Assembly: GCF_021044825.1 (NCBI RefSeq)
Contig: NZ_JAJNOC010000001.1
Coordinates: 1,364,001 to 1,428,000, forward strand
DNA: 64,000 nt
Direction: 5' to 3'
Origin: Massilia phyllostachyos
Lineage (GTDB): Bacteria; Pseudomonadota; Gammaproteobacteria; Burkholderiales; Burkholderiaceae_D
Within the stretch, counting starts at the first letter, position 1. Each line of letters opens with the position of its first letter. Made by a program: the position numbers and the translations under genes. The notes beneath the pieces were generated by a model. That model was not told the DNA's origin. It worked only from the letters and a program-made list of their open reading frames with translations, and did no database searches. This document shows, one piece after another, positions 38,246 through 47,741 of this stretch.

Positions 38246-38402
38246 AGGGTCAGAGTCGAATGATTGGGCAACTTTGAAAAGTTTCCCAATCATTCGACTC
38301 TGACCCTAATTGCTGTTGGGCAGTCTTGAAGAAGGGCAATTAGGGTCGGAGTCGAATTGCAGGCAATTCTGGAGAATTGCTCAACAATTCAACTCTGACC
38401 CC
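38246..38402. repeat. two GGGTCAGAGTCGAATT palindromes before accD
   Basis: Unit 3 38246-38307, almost a perfect palindrome (AGGGTCAGAGTCGAATGATT ... and its complement), and unit 4 38342-38402 (AGGGTCGGAGTCGAATTG ... CAATTCAACTCTGACCCC). They mirror the pair at 37669-37826. Confidence 0.85.
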
Positions 38403-38507
38403 AGTGGTGTTATCTGCATGGCAATTGACGGGTAGGCATGATTCGACAAGCGCGACGCTTGCGGCTACACTACCGCCACCTCGAAGACTTGCCGCAAAGG
38501 AGAACAG

Positions 38508-39380
38508 ATGAGTTGGCTAGAAAAACTGCTGCCCCCAAGGATCCAGCGCTCCGATGCCGCCAATCGCAAAACCATGCCGGAAGGCCTGTGGGTCAAGTGC
38601 CCGTCGTGCGAAGCGGTGCTCTACCGCGCCGACCTGGAATCGAACCTGCACGTCTGCCCGAAGTGCGACCACCACATGCGCATCCGCGCCCGCGAGCGCC
38701 TCGATAGCCTGCTCGATGAAGGCGGCCGCTACGACATCGGCCAGGAAGCCCTGCCGGTCGACACCCTGAAGTTCAAGGATTCCAAGAAGTACCCGGACCG
38801 CCTCAAGCAGGCCATGGACGCCACCGGCGAGACCGATGCCCTGATCGTGCAGGGCGGCTCGATCATGAGCCTGCCGGTCGTCGTCGCCTGCTTCGAATTC
38901 GAATTCATGGGCGGCTCGATGGGTTCGGTGGTCGGCGAGCGCTTCGCTAGAGGCGCCCAGGTCGCGCTGGAGCAGAAGGTGCCGTTCATCTGCATCACCG
39001 CCACCGGCGGCGCGCGCATGCAGGAAGGCTTGCTGTCGCTGATGCAGATGGCCAAGACCACCGCCATGCTGACCAAGCTGTCCGAGAAAAAGCTGCCGTT
39101 CATCAGCGTGCTGACCGACCCGACCATGGGCGGCGTTTCCGCCTCGTTCGCCTTCATGGGCGACGTGGTGATCGCCGAACCGAAGGCCCTGATCGGCTTC
39201 GCCGGCCCGCGCGTGATCGAGAACACCGTGCGCGAAAAGCTGCCGGAAGGCTTCCAGCGCGCCGAGTTCCTGGTCCAGAAGGGCGCCGTCGACATGATCG
39301 TCGACCGCCGCAAGATGCGCGAAGAGATCGCGCGCCTGCTGGCACTGCTGCAAAACCAGGCCGCCGACGTCCTGGCTTGA
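38508..39380 (+). CDS. accD: acetyl-CoA carboxylase carboxyltransferase beta subunit
   Basis: 290 aa; with AccA transfers CO2 from carboxybiotin to acetyl-CoA for fatty acid synthesis. Zinc ribbon Cys31, 34, 50, 53 (KCPSCEAV ... HVCPKCDHH), then crotonase-fold motifs [20 protein letters not shown] and [12 protein letters not shown]. Start ATG 38508 behind AAAGGAG. It probably has its own promoter because trpA is 848 bp away across repeats. Confidence 0.98.
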   Translation: MSWLEKLLPPRIQRSDAANRKTMPEGLWVKCPSCEAVLYRADLESNLHVCPKCDHHMRIRARERLDSLLDEGGRYDIGQEALPVDTLKFKDSKKYPDRLKQAMDATGETDALIVQGGSIMSLPVVVACFEFEFMGGSMGSVVGERFARGAQVALEQKVPFICITATGGARMQEGLLSLMQMAKTTAMLTKLSEKKLPFISVLTDPTMGGVSASFAFMGDVVIAEPKALIGFAGPRVIENTVREKLPEGFQRAEFLVQKGAVDMIVDRRKMREEIARLLALLQNQAADVLA

Positions 39381-39456
39381 TTCCATCCCATCGGTGCGGG
39401 CGCGACGCGTCCGCACCGGCGCGCTCGCCCTGAGCCATCACCGAAGCATCCGATCT

Positions 39457-40755
39457 ATGTCCCCACTCCCGACCACCTTGCCCGACTGGCTGGCGCTGCT
39501 CGAGTCGCGCCATGCCGAAACCCATATCGACATGGGCCTGGACCGTGTGCGCGCCGTCAAGGAGCGCATGGCGCTCGCCTTTGACTGCCCCGTGATCATG
39601 GTGGCGGGCACCAACGGCAAGGGCTCGACCTGCGCCATGCTGGAAGCCGTGCTGCTGCAGTCTGGGTACCGCGTCGGCCTGTACATCAAGCCGCACTTCC
39701 TCGACTTCAACGAACGCGCCCGCATCAACGGCGAGATGGCCTCGGACGCGGCGCTGGTGCAAGCCTTCCATGCCGTCGAAAGCGTGCGCGGCGACGTGTC
39801 GCTGACTTACTTCGAATTCACCACGCTGGCGATCATGCACCTGATCTCGAAAGCCGGCGTCGACGTGGCGATCCTGGAAGTCGGCCTGGGCGGACGCCTG
39901 GACGCGGTCAACGTGATCGACGCCGACGTCGCCATCGTGACCAGCGTCGACATCGACCATACCGACTACCTGGGCGACACCCGCGAGAAGATCGGTTTTG
40001 AGAAGGCCGGCATTTTCCGCGCCGGCAAGGCGGCGATCTGCAGCGACCCGGTGCCCCCGCAATCGCTGGTCGAGCACGCCGAGCGCATCGGCGCCGACCT
40101 GTGGCTGCTGGGCCGCGACTTCAACTACCAGGGCGACCAGCAGCAGTGGAGCTATGGCGGGCGCGGACAGCGCCGCAATTCGCTGGCCTATCCGGCCCTG
40201 CGCGGCGCCAACCAGCTGCTCAACGCCTCGGCCGCGCTGGCCGCGCTCGAGGTGCTGCGCATGCAGCTGCCCTGCGGCGCCCAGGAAGTGCGCGCGGGCC
40301 TGGCCATGGTCGAGCTGCCGGGTCGCTTCCAGGTGCTGCCTGGCCGCCCGACCCAGGTGCTCGACGTGGCGCACAACCCGCACGCCGCGGCGACGCTGGC
40401 CCAGAACCTCGGCAATATGGGCTTCCACCGCTTTACTTATGCGGTGTTCGGCATCATGGAAGACAAGGACATCGACGCCGTGATCGCGCCGATGGCCCAG
40501 TACATCGATCACTGGTGCGTCACCGCGCTGGATTCGCCGCGCTCGGCCGACCCGGCCACATTGTCCGAAAAGCTGCAGGAACTCAAGCCCGCGGGCGCCA
40601 AGGCGGACGATTTCTCGGTCACCGCCTTCGCCACGCCAAGCGAGGCCTACGCGAATGCCGTGAGCCGGGCAGGGGAGAATGATAGAATTGTGGTCTTTGG
40701 CTCGTTCTACACGGTCGCCGGTGTGATGGCGGCCCGCAAAAACTCTCTCCACTAA
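39457..40755 (+). CDS. folC: bifunctional dihydrofolate/folylpolyglutamate synthase
   Basis: 432 aa from ATG 39457 (a 21-codon longer frame lacks support). Mur-ligase fold: P-loop VAGTNGKGSTCAM, EVGLGGRLDAVN, the metal-binding DHTDYLG and C-terminal DVAHNPHAA. Adds glutamate to dihydropteroate/folates. The accD-folC-SPOR-cvpA-purF order is conserved in proteobacteria. Confidence 0.96.
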   Translation: MSPLPTTLPDWLALLESRHAETHIDMGLDRVRAVKERMALAFDCPVIMVAGTNGKGSTCAMLEAVLLQSGYRVGLYIKPHFLDFNERARINGEMASDAALVQAFHAVESVRGDVSLTYFEFTTLAIMHLISKAGVDVAILEVGLGGRLDAVNVIDADVAIVTSVDIDHTDYLGDTREKIGFEKAGIFRAGKAAICSDPVPPQSLVEHAERIGADLWLLGRDFNYQGDQQQWSYGGRGQRRNSLAYPALRGANQLLNASAALAALEVLRMQLPCGAQEVRAGLAMVELPGRFQVLPGRPTQVLDVAHNPHAAATLAQNLGNMGFHRFTYAVFGIMEDKDIDAVIAPMAQYIDHWCVTALDSPRSADPATLSEKLQELKPAGAKADDFSVTAFATPSEAYANAVSRAGENDRIVVFGSFYTVAGVMAARKNSLH

Positions 40756-40767
40756 TAGTAAAAACGC

Positions 40768-41706
40768 ATGGGCTTGTTCTCGTTCGGTAGCAAAAACAAG
40801 CAAGACACTGTCCGGGACAGCGGCCACTTCGTCAAGGACGACGATGCCGCCTACGGCCAGCAGGCCCGCGCCAAGCGCGCGTCGCATGCAGGCGAGGGCG
40901 CGCGCAGCAAGCGCGGCGCCGACCCGATCCTGCCCGAGAAAAAGCGCGCGCGCCGCCGCCTGGTCGGCGCGATCGCGCTGGCGCTGGCGGCCGCCGTCGG
41001 CCTGCCGATGCTGCTCGACTCCGAGCCCAAGCCGCTCGGCGCCGACATCGCCATCAACATTCCCGCCAAGGACAAGGCGGCGCCGCTGCCGGTGCCGGCC
41101 GCCGCGACGGTCGACAGCGGCGAGGAGATCGTCGAGCCGACCGATGCCGCGGCTGATCTCCCGACCGCCGTGCCGCCGCAGTCGTCGGTGCCGGTGGTCG
41201 CCGCGCCGAACGATCCGCCGCCGCTGCGCACCCTCGACATCCCGCGCGCCGAGCCGCCTGTGCCGAAGCCCGAGCCGGTGAAGCCCGAACCCGTCAAGCC
41301 GGAACCGAAGCGCAAGCCGGAAGAGCTGCATCCGAAGGTCGCCGAGCTGGAACCGAAGAAGGCCGAGAAGGCCGAGAAACCTGCGGCCGCCAAGCCCGCG
41401 GAAGAGAAGCCGCGCGCGGCCAAGGACGACGCGGCGCGCGCCATGGCCATCCTCGAGGGCAAGCCGGCGGCCGTGCGCGCCGAAGGCCCGTCGCAGAAAT
41501 ACGTGGTGCAGGTGGCGGCGCTGGCGACCCAGGAAAAGGTCACCGAGCTGCAGGGCCGCCTGCGCGCCGCCGGCGTGTCCTCGTTCACCGAGAAGAGCGG
41601 TGAGCTGATCCGCGTGCGCGTGGGTCCGTACACGAAGGAAGAGGGCGAAAAAATCCGTTCCAAGCTGATTTCCATGGGCCTTTCGGGCTCGCTGGTCCCG
41701 CTCTGA
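40768..41706 (+). CDS. SPOR-domain cell-division protein (DedD-like)
   Basis: 312 aa, single TM about 65-85 after a basic KKRARRR stretch, so inner-membrane anchored with the C-terminus in the periplasm. Middle is Pro/Lys/Glu-rich with KPEPVKPEPVKPEPK. C-terminal SPOR domain about 240-312 (KYVVQVAALATQEKVTEL ... VRVGPYTKEEGEKI), which binds denuded peptidoglycan at division sites. Position between folC and cvpA is that of dedD. Confidence 0.9.
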   Translation: MGLFSFGSKNKQDTVRDSGHFVKDDDAAYGQQARAKRASHAGEGARSKRGADPILPEKKRARRRLVGAIALALAAAVGLPMLLDSEPKPLGADIAINIPAKDKAAPLPVPAAATVDSGEEIVEPTDAAADLPTAVPPQSSVPVVAAPNDPPPLRTLDIPRAEPPVPKPEPVKPEPVKPEPKRKPEELHPKVAELEPKKAEKAEKPAAAKPAEEKPRAAKDDAARAMAILEGKPAAVRAEGPSQKYVVQVAALATQEKVTELQGRLRAAGVSSFTEKSGELIRVRVGPYTKEEGEKIRSKLISMGLSGSLVPL

Positions 41707-41734
41707 GGAATGGCCTGATGCAGGGTTGCGCGGC

Positions 41735-42223
41735 GTGACGATCTTCGACTATCTGGTGCTGTTCGTCCTGATCGCGTCGGTCGTCATCTCCACCCTGCGC
41801 GGCCTGGTCAAGGAAATCCTCTCGCTGCTGGGCTGGATCGTCGCCTTCGTGGTGGCCAACGCCTACGGCGCGCAGCTGGCCCCGATGCTGCCCGACGTGC
41901 TGCCGGGCGCGGCGGCGCGCCTGATCATGGCCTTCGTGGTGCTGTTCCTCGGCGTGCGCATCCTCATGGGGCTGCTGTCGCTGGCGATCGGCGCCGTGAT
42001 CGCCGCCACCGGCCTCACGCTGGCCGATCGCGGCCTGGGTGGATTGTTCGGCCTGGCGCGCGGCATTGTAATCGTGCTGGCCGCCGTCATATTGTGCGGG
42101 ATGACGTCCATTCCGCAGCAGGATTTCTGGAGGAACGCGCTGCTGTCGCCGATGGCGGAAACGGGCGCGCGGACGGTCAAGCCTTTCCTTCCCGCCGCCC
42201 TGGCGGAGCACGTCCGGTTTTGA
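41735..42223 (+). CDS. cvpA: CvpA family membrane protein
   Basis: 162 aa from GTG 41735, giving the usual MTIFDYLVLF start; a TTG three codons earlier is open. CAGGG lies nine bases upstream. Four hydrophobic helices; ISTLRGLVKEILSLLGWI is the family signature. Needed in relatives for colicin V production and envelope stress tolerance; function here inferred. Fifty-five bases before purF, as in E. coli. Confidence 0.92.
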   Translation: MTIFDYLVLFVLIASVVISTLRGLVKEILSLLGWIVAFVVANAYGAQLAPMLPDVLPGAAARLIMAFVVLFLGVRILMGLLSLAIGAVIAATGLTLADRGLGGLFGLARGIVIVLAAVILCGMTSIPQQDFWRNALLSPMAETGARTVKPFLPAALAEHVRF

Positions 42224-42278
42224 ATTGATCTATAGTTCCACTTTTTTGCAATCAGCAGTCCAGCTTTAGGAGCACACC

Positions 42279-43802
42279 ATGTGTGGCATCGTCGGCGTCG
42301 TCTCGAACAATCCCGTCAACCAGCTTCTCTATGATGCGTTGCTGCTGCTGCAGCACCGCGGCCAGGACGCGGCGGGCATCGCGACCAATCACAGCAGCAT
42401 GTTCTCGATGTACAAGGCCAATGGCCTGGTGCGCGACGTGTTCCGCACCCGGAACATGCGTTCGCTCCAGGGCAATACCGGGATCGGCCACTGCCGCTAC
42501 CCGACCGCGGGTTCCTCGAGCGAAGAGGAAGCGCAGCCCTTCTACGTGAATGCGCCGTTCGGCATCACGCTGGCGCACAACGGCAACCTGACCAACCAGG
42601 CCGCGCTGAAGGAAGAGCTGTTCCGTAACGACCGCCGCCACATCAACACCGACTCCGATTCGGAAGTGCTGCTGAATGTGCTGGCCCACGAGATCTCGGA
42701 AGCCGCCGACGGCTATAACCTTGACACCGACGCCGTGTTCAAGGCGGTCGGCGCGGTGCACCGCCGCGTGCGCGGCGCCTACGCGGTGGTGGCGCAGATC
42801 GCCGGCCACGGCATGCTGGCCTTCCGCGACCCCTTCGGCATCCGTCCGCTGTGCCTGGGCGTGAACGAGGGCGAGCACGGCGTCGAATACCTGGTGGCCA
42901 GCGAATCGGTGGCGCTCGAAGGCCTGGGCTTCCGTTTTGTCCGCGACATCGCGCCGGGCGAAGCCATCTTCATCGACAACGACAGTGTCCTGCACGAGCG
43001 CCAATGCGCGGAAAACCCGAGCCTGAACCCGTGCGCCTTCGAATTCGTGTACCTGGCGCGCCCCGACTCGGTGATCGACGGCGCCTCCGTCTACGCGACC
43101 CGCCTGCGCATGGGCGAATACCTGGCCGACAAGATTCGCAAGGAGATCCCGGTCGACGAGATCGACGTGGTCATGCCGATCCCGGATTCCTCGCGCCCGG
43201 CCGCGATCCAGCTGGCGCTGAAGCTCGGCGTCGAGTACCGCGAAGGCTTCATCAAGAACCGCTACATCGGCCGCACCTTCATCATGCCGGGCCAGGGCAT
43301 GCGCAAGAAGTCGGTGCGCCAGAAGCTCAACGCGATCGCCTCCGAATTCAAGGACAAGAACGTGCTGCTGGTCGACGATTCCATCGTGCGCGGCACCACC
43401 AGCCGCGAGATCGTGCAGATGGCGCGCGACGCCGGCGCCCGCAAGGTCTTCTTCGCTTCGGCCGCGCCGCCGGTGCTGTACCCGAACGTGTACGGCATCG
43501 ACATGCCGACCCGCGACGAGCTGATTGCCCACGGCCGCACCAATGAGGAAGTCTGCAAGGAGATCACCGCCGACCGCCTGGTCTACCAGGACGTCGACGC
43601 CCTCAAGCGCGCGATTTCGGACGTGAATCCGGAGCTGAAGAACTTCGAAGCGTCCTGCTTCGACGGCGTCTACGTGACCGGCGACGTGACCCCGGAATAC
43701 CTGGACCGCCAGGAAACCGCGCGCCACAATCCGAAGAAGAACCAGGTCGAGGATCCGGTGCGCACCCAGCTGAACCTCAACAGCCCGGCCATCACCGAGT
43801 AA
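42279..43802 (+). CDS. purF: amidophosphoribosyltransferase
   Basis: 507 aa; first committed step of purine synthesis, PRPP plus glutamine to phosphoribosylamine. The Ntn nucleophile Cys follows the initiator Met ([10 protein letters not shown]), glutamine site RYPTAGSSS, and the PRPP-binding [13 protein letters not shown] near residue 370. Start ATG 42279 behind TAGGAG. Four bases before the next gene. Confidence 0.98.
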   Translation: MCGIVGVVSNNPVNQLLYDALLLLQHRGQDAAGIATNHSSMFSMYKANGLVRDVFRTRNMRSLQGNTGIGHCRYPTAGSSSEEEAQPFYVNAPFGITLAHNGNLTNQAALKEELFRNDRRHINTDSDSEVLLNVLAHEISEAADGYNLDTDAVFKAVGAVHRRVRGAYAVVAQIAGHGMLAFRDPFGIRPLCLGVNEGEHGVEYLVASESVALEGLGFRFVRDIAPGEAIFIDNDSVLHERQCAENPSLNPCAFEFVYLARPDSVIDGASVYATRLRMGEYLADKIRKEIPVDEIDVVMPIPDSSRPAAIQLALKLGVEYREGFIKNRYIGRTFIMPGQGMRKKSVRQKLNAIASEFKDKNVLLVDDSIVRGTTSREIVQMARDAGARKVFFASAAPPVLYPNVYGIDMPTRDELIAHGRTNEEVCKEITADRLVYQDVDALKRAISDVNPELKNFEASCFDGVYVTGDVTPEYLDRQETARHNPKKNQVEDPVRTQLNLNSPAITE

Positions 43803-43806
43803 GCGC

Positions 43807-45048
43807 ATGAGCGACAAGCCGAACTACGGTTTCACCACCACCATCCTGCACAACGATCGCCGCAAAGCGATCGAGCAGGGCTCGCTGCACAAGCCGGTGC
43901 ACACCTCGGTCGCCTTCGGCTATGGGGATGCGCGCCAGCTGGCTTCGGTCTTCCAGGGCAAGGAGCCGGGCTTCCGCTACGGCCGCCAGGGCAACCCGAC
44001 GGTCGGCGCGCTCGAGGACAAGATCACCAGGATGGAAGACGGCGTCGGCACGATCTGTTTCGCGACCGGCATGGGCGCGATCGGCGCGCTGTTCCAGGCG
44101 CTCTTGAGGGCGGGCGACCACATCGTCTCGTCCTCCTTCCTGTTCGGGAACACCAACAGCTTGTGGCAGACGGTGGCGGGGCAGGGCGTGGCGGTCGATT
44201 TCGTCGATGCGACGGACGTGGCAAACGTCGAAGCGGCCATCAAGCCCGAGACGCGCATGGTGTTCGTCGAGACCATCGCCAATCCGCGCACCCAGGTGGC
44301 GGATCTGGCGCGCATCGGTGAACTGTGCCGTGCGCGCGGCATCCTCTACGTGGTCGATAACACCATGACCACGCCCTGGCTGTTCCGTCCGAAGGCGGTG
44401 GGCGCGGGCCTGGTGGTGAACTCGCTGACCAAGTCGATCGGTGGCCATGGCAACGCGCTGGGCGGTGCCCTGACCGACACCGGCCTGTTCGACTGGAGCG
44501 CTTACCCGAACATCGCGCAGAACTTCCGCAAGCAGCCGAGTGCGAACCAGGGCCTGGCCCAGTTGCGCGCCAAGGCCCTGCGCGACTTCGGCGCCGCCCT
44601 CGGGCCGGAGGCGGCGCACCACATCGCGGTCGGCGCCGAGACCCTGGCGCTGCGCATGGAGCGCACCAGCGCGAATGCGCTGGCGTTGGCCCGGATGCTG
44701 GAAAGCGACGAGCGGGTGGCGGCTGTGTACTATCCGGGCCTGGCCTCGCACCCGCAGCACGGTATCACGCAGGAGCTGTTCCGCGCCGGCGGTTCGCTGC
44801 TCAGCTTCGAGCTGAAGGAGAGCATCGATCCCTTCGACTACCTGAACCGTTTGCAGCTCGGCATCCCGGCCAGCAACCTGGGCGACACCCGCACCCTGGT
44901 GATCCCCGTGGCGCACACCATCTTCTTCGAGATGGGCGCCGATCGCCGCGCCAGCATGGGCATTGCCGAGGGCCTGATCCGGGTCTCGGTGGGTATCGAG
45001 GACACCGACGACCTGCTGGCGGACTTCCGCCAGGCACTCGACATCTGA
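43807..45048 (+). CDS. metZ: Cys/Met-metabolism PLP enzyme, O-succinylhomoserine sulfhydrylase-like
   Basis: 413-aa fold-type I PLP enzyme of the cystathionine gamma-synthase family. PLP lysine in NSLTKSIGGHGNALGG, cofactor-binding FATGMGAIGALFQ and YVVDNTMTTPWLF, substrate-site RVSVGIEDTDDL. Its position after purF is that of metZ, which makes homocysteine from O-acyl-homoserine and sulfide; cystathionine gamma-synthase-like activity cannot be excluded. Ends in a strong terminator. Confidence 0.85.
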   Translation: MSDKPNYGFTTTILHNDRRKAIEQGSLHKPVHTSVAFGYGDARQLASVFQGKEPGFRYGRQGNPTVGALEDKITRMEDGVGTICFATGMGAIGALFQALLRAGDHIVSSSFLFGNTNSLWQTVAGQGVAVDFVDATDVANVEAAIKPETRMVFVETIANPRTQVADLARIGELCRARGILYVVDNTMTTPWLFRPKAVGAGLVVNSLTKSIGGHGNALGGALTDTGLFDWSAYPNIAQNFRKQPSANQGLAQLRAKALRDFGAALGPEAAHHIAVGAETLALRMERTSANALALARMLESDERVAAVYYPGLASHPQHGITQELFRAGGSLLSFELKESIDPFDYLNRLQLGIPASNLGDTRTLVIPVAHTIFFEMGADRRASMGIAEGLIRVSVGIEDTDDLLADFRQALDI

Positions 45049-45055
45049 GACCCTG

Positions 45056-45098
45056 TTCCGGCAAGCTGCGAATTCTTTACAGCTTGCCGGAATTGTTT
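45056..45098 (+). terminator. terminator after metZ
   Basis: TTCCGGCAAGCTG (45056-45068) pairs perfectly with CAGCTTGCCGGAA (45080-45092), followed by TTGTTT. Confidence 0.8.
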
Positions 45099-45165
45099 CA
45101 GCGGTTGAGCAAGGCGGGCGATTGCCGCTATCATGGGTCTTCTTTCCACCCGAATGCCTGCCCCC

Positions 45166-45900
45166 ATGAAGACCAAGCTGTTCCTCGCCTCCCTGCTGAT
45201 CTGCGGCGCCGCATTTGCCGGCGAGCTGGAAAACGCCAACGCGCTGTTCGAGAAGAAGGACTACGCGGGTGCCATGAAGATCTATACCAAGCTGGCCGAT
45301 GCCGGCAATCCGGAAGCCCAGCAGGCGCTCGGCCAGATGTATTTCTACGGCGAGGCGGGGCAGGTCGACGAAGCGAAGGCGGCGGAGCTGTTCAAGAAGT
45401 CGGCCGCCAAGGGCAACAAGGTCGCCGGCGCCTCGCTCGCGCTGATCGAGGAGCGCGCCAAGCGCCGCGCCGACATCGATTACTGGATCAAGGGCTATGA
45501 CGGCGCCGACCTAAAGACCGGCGAGTACCAGTGCAAGGCGCCGCGCATCCCGACCATGTCCAAGATCAACGAGGAAATCGACCGCATCGGCGCCGCCGTC
45601 AAGAACTGGCAGGAGTGCTACAACAAGTACGTCACCCACCTGAACAACCAGATGCCGCTGACCAAGCGGATTCCCGCCGACGTCCAGAAGCTGATGAACA
45701 AGGAAGAGACGGCGAAGTCCAACGCCTACCTGGCCCAGCTGCAGGAAAACCTGAGCGAAGAGGCGCGGGTGAGTTCGAAGCTGCTGCTGGCCGATTTCGA
45801 TGCCTGGCGCACGGCGACGGAGAACTACGTGAACGAGCACAACAAGATGGTCAAGAACGCCAAGAAGGATTCCTACTGGTCGGACAAGAAGATCCAGTAA
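45166..45900 (+). CDS. exported Sel1/TPR-like protein
   Basis: 244 aa from ATG 45166, giving signal peptide MKTKLFLASLLICGAAFAGE; the frame is open 11 codons further. Residues about 25-100 form Sel1-like repeats (AMKIYTKLADAGNPEAQQAL, AAELFKKSAAKGNKVA). The remainder is helical and rich in Lys, Asn and Glu with two Cys (YQCKAPR, WQECYNK) that could pair. No function assignable. Ends before a bidirectional terminator shared with lexA. Confidence 0.8.
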   Translation: MKTKLFLASLLICGAAFAGELENANALFEKKDYAGAMKIYTKLADAGNPEAQQALGQMYFYGEAGQVDEAKAAELFKKSAAKGNKVAGASLALIEERAKRRADIDYWIKGYDGADLKTGEYQCKAPRIPTMSKINEEIDRIGAAVKNWQECYNKYVTHLNNQMPLTKRIPADVQKLMNKEETAKSNAYLAQLQENLSEEARVSSKLLLADFDAWRTATENYVNEHNKMVKNAKKDSYWSDKKIQ

Positions 45901-45920
45901 GGCGGGCATTTACCAACGAA

Positions 45921-45958
45921 AACGGGGTAGCGCGGGCCAATGGCCCGGCTACCCCGTT
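45921..45958. terminator. bidirectional terminator between the Sel1-like gene and lexA
   Basis: AACGGGGTAGC ... GCTACCCCGTT stem with inner GGGCC-AAT-GGCCC; lies between two convergent genes. Confidence 0.8.
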
Positions 45959-45980
45959 CTATTTGTCTCGCGGTGAAAGC

Positions 45981-46613
45981 TTAGTGCCAGCTGCGCATCA
46001 GGCCGACAGCCAGGCCTTCGAGTGCGAACTCGTCCTCAGGCGACACCTGGATGACCTTGAAGTCCGGATTCTCCGGCAGCAGCTCGACCATATTGCCGGT
46101 CTTGCGGTAGCGCTTGACGGTAACTTCCTCGCCCAGGCGGGCGACCACGATCTGGCCGTTCTTGGCGCTGTCGATCTTCTTGACGGCCAGGAAATCGCCG
46201 TCGCAGATGCCGGCATCGCGCATCGACCAGCCCTTGACCTTCAGCAGGAAGTCGGGACGCGCCGAGAACATCGCGGCATCGACCGAATAGGTGGCTTCCA
46301 CGTGTTCCTGGGCCAGGATCGGCGAACCGGCGGCCACGCGGCCGACCAGCGGCAGCGACATCATGAGGGCGGCCGGGACCATCGGCACGGGCTCGACCGT
46401 GGCGCCGACCAGGCGGATGCCGCGCGAGGTGCCCGGCGAAATCTCGATGGCGCCCTTGCGCGCCAGGGCCTGCAGGTGTTCTTCGGCCGCATTGGCCGAC
46501 TTGAAGCCGAGCTCGGCCGCGATTTCGGCGCGTGTCGGCGGGAAACCGGTGTTCTCGATCGCTTCCTTGATGAGGTTCAGGATCTGTTCTTGCCTTGCAG
46601 TGAGCTTGAGCAT
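45981..46613 (-). CDS. lexA: LexA repressor
   Basis: 210-aa SOS repressor/autoprotease. N-terminal winged HTH ([20 protein letters not shown] ... [12 protein letters not shown]), scissile Ala95-Gly96 in GRVAAGSP, catalytic Ser130 in GWSMRDAGI and Lys167 in TVKRYR. Start ATG 46613 gives the normal [10 protein letters not shown]; the frame stays open 22 codons upstream, across the SOS box, so that longer start is rejected. Autoregulated through the box 33 bp upstream. Confidence 0.97.
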   Translation of the reverse strand: MLKLTARQEQILNLIKEAIENTGFPPTRAEIAAELGFKSANAAEEHLQALARKGAIEISPGTSRGIRLVGATVEPVPMVPAALMMSLPLVGRVAAGSPILAQEHVEATYSVDAAMFSARPDFLLKVKGWSMRDAGICDGDFLAVKKIDSAKNGQIVVARLGEEVTVKRYRKTGNMVELLPENPDFKVIQVSPEDEFALEGLAVGLMRSWH

Positions 46614-46645
46614 GTATGTGTTACAGCAACGGGTTGTGAGAGTAG

Positions 46646-46663
46646 ACTGTATTTTTGTACAGT
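46646..46663. promoter_or_regulatory. LexA (SOS) box upstream of lexA
   Basis: ACTGTATTTTTGTACAGT: CTGT-N8-ACAG, a full match to the SOS core, 33 bp before the lexA start. Confidence 0.9.
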
Positions 46664-46761
46664 ATTCCAGGATGCGCAAGGGGGTACACGGGAAAAGTGC
46701 AAAAAAATTGTGCGGCGCTGCCCGGAGTGCAAGGATTTTGTGGCGTGGGGCACGTCAACTT

Positions 46762-46841
46762 AGGTTCCGGCCTTCGCCGGAACGACGTGCATGCTTTGGC
46801 AACTAGCAGTAAGACCGTCGTTCCGGCGCAAGCCGGAACCC
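46762..46841. repeat. REP-like inverted pair between lexA and rpsF
   Basis: TTCCGGCCTTCGCCGGAACG (from 46765) and, inverted, CGTTCCGGCGCAAGCCGGAA (from about 46819), with about 30 bp between. Same family as 11012-11137. With the SOS box, the rpsF promoter and leader, it accounts for the 372-bp gap. Confidence 0.75.
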
Positions 46842-46881
46842 AAGTGCGTCGCGTCCAACGAACATCGACATCCACCCCGGC

Positions 46882-46911
46882 TTCCCACATGCCCGTTTTT
46901 CAGGCTATAAT
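46882..46911 (+). promoter_or_regulatory. promoter of the rpsF operon
   Basis: Perfect -10 TATAAT (46906-46911) with a weak -35 TTCCCA (46882-46887) 18 bp upstream. Transcription would begin near 46918, leaving a leader of about 68 nt that contains the S6:S18-type motif. Confidence 0.6.
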
Positions 46912-46926
46912 TGCCGGCTTACCCTT

Positions 46927-46954
46927 CCCACACTCGTCTTGACGCCGAGGTGGG
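46927..46954 (+). promoter_or_regulatory. S6:S18-binding leader motif of the rpsF operon
   Basis: CCCAC-a-CT pairs with AG-GTGGG (46948-46954); above it CGT pairs with ACG around loop CTTG (46938-46941), leaving CCG (46945-46947) bulged on the 3' side. A small hairpin with a bulged CCG, just ahead of rpsF, is the known ribosomal protein leader bound by the S6:S18 complex in feedback repression. Identified by hand folding. Confidence 0.65.
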
Positions 46955-46985
46955 CATTTGTTTAAACGTCCTTAAGGAGTGTTGC

Positions 46986-47372
46986 ATGCGTCATTATGAA
47001 ATCGTTTTTATCGTCCACCCGGACCAGAGCGAGCAAGTCCCGGCGATGATCGAGCGTTACAAGACCACGGTGACCAGCCGCGGCGGTAACATCCATCGCG
47101 TGGAAGACTGGGGCCGCCGTCAAATGGCCTACCAGATCCAGAAGCTGCCGAAAGCCCACTACATCTGCATGAACATCGAGTGCGACAACGAGACCCTGGT
47201 CGAGCTGGAAACCGCATTCAAGTTCAACGATGCCGTCCTGCGTCACCTGACCGTCAAGATGAAGAAGGCTGAAACCGCACCGTCGCCGATGATGAAGTCG
47301 GTCCAGCGCGAAGACGCAGCCAAGAGCCACCGCGCAGAAGCAGCCGCCGCTGCCCCGGCCGCAGCTGCCTAA
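46986..47372 (+). CDS. rpsF: 30S ribosomal protein S6
   Basis: 128 aa from ATG 46986 behind [24 protein letters not shown] and [17 protein letters not shown] are S6 hallmarks; C-terminus is an Ala-rich tail. Binds S18 on the 30S platform. First gene of rpsF-priB-rpsR-rplI. Confidence 0.98.
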   Translation: MRHYEIVFIVHPDQSEQVPAMIERYKTTVTSRGGNIHRVEDWGRRQMAYQIQKLPKAHYICMNIECDNETLVELETAFKFNDAVLRHLTVKMKKAETAPSPMMKSVQREDAAKSHRAEAAAAAPAAAA

Positions 47373-47412
47373 GTTTTTCCCGGGAATCCCTGAACGAAAG
47401 TAAAGCATCGCA

Positions 47413-47703
47413 GTGAACCAGTTCCAGCTCATCGCGACCATCGCGGAGCGAGACGTACTGCGATATACCCCGGCCGGCGTCCCCATCGTGGGCGTGATCC
47501 TGCAGCACAGTTCGCAGCAGGAAGAGGCGGGGGTGGCAAGACTGGTCGAGTTTGAAATGCCTGCGCTCGGCGCGGGCCAGATTTCAGGCCGACTGGACAG
47601 CGCCGAGCTCGGCGCCGCCTACCGCTTCGAAGGATTCCTCGCCAGGAAGAACCGCAACAGCAAAGCCTTGGTGTTTCACATCATTGATTTCAGTGCCGCT
47701 TAA
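47413..47703 (+). CDS. priB: primosomal replication protein N
   Basis: 96-aa OB-fold protein of the PriA-dependent replication restart primosome. Start GTG 47413 (MNQFQLIATIAERDVLRYTP). Assigned from size, OB-like pattern and its fixed place between rpsF and rpsR. Confidence 0.93.
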   Translation: MNQFQLIATIAERDVLRYTPAGVPIVGVILQHSSQQEEAGVARLVEFEMPALGAGQISGRLDSAELGAAYRFEGFLARKNRNSKALVFHIIDFSAA

Positions 47704-47741
47704 ACAATCGGCGCAAACTAGATTAGATACAGGAGCCTAAA

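Noticed and set aside
37669..38402. Possible CRISPR array from repeated palindromes near trpA
   Set aside because: Four diverged palindromes with irregular spacing and a gene in the middle; no equal spacers and no cas genes.
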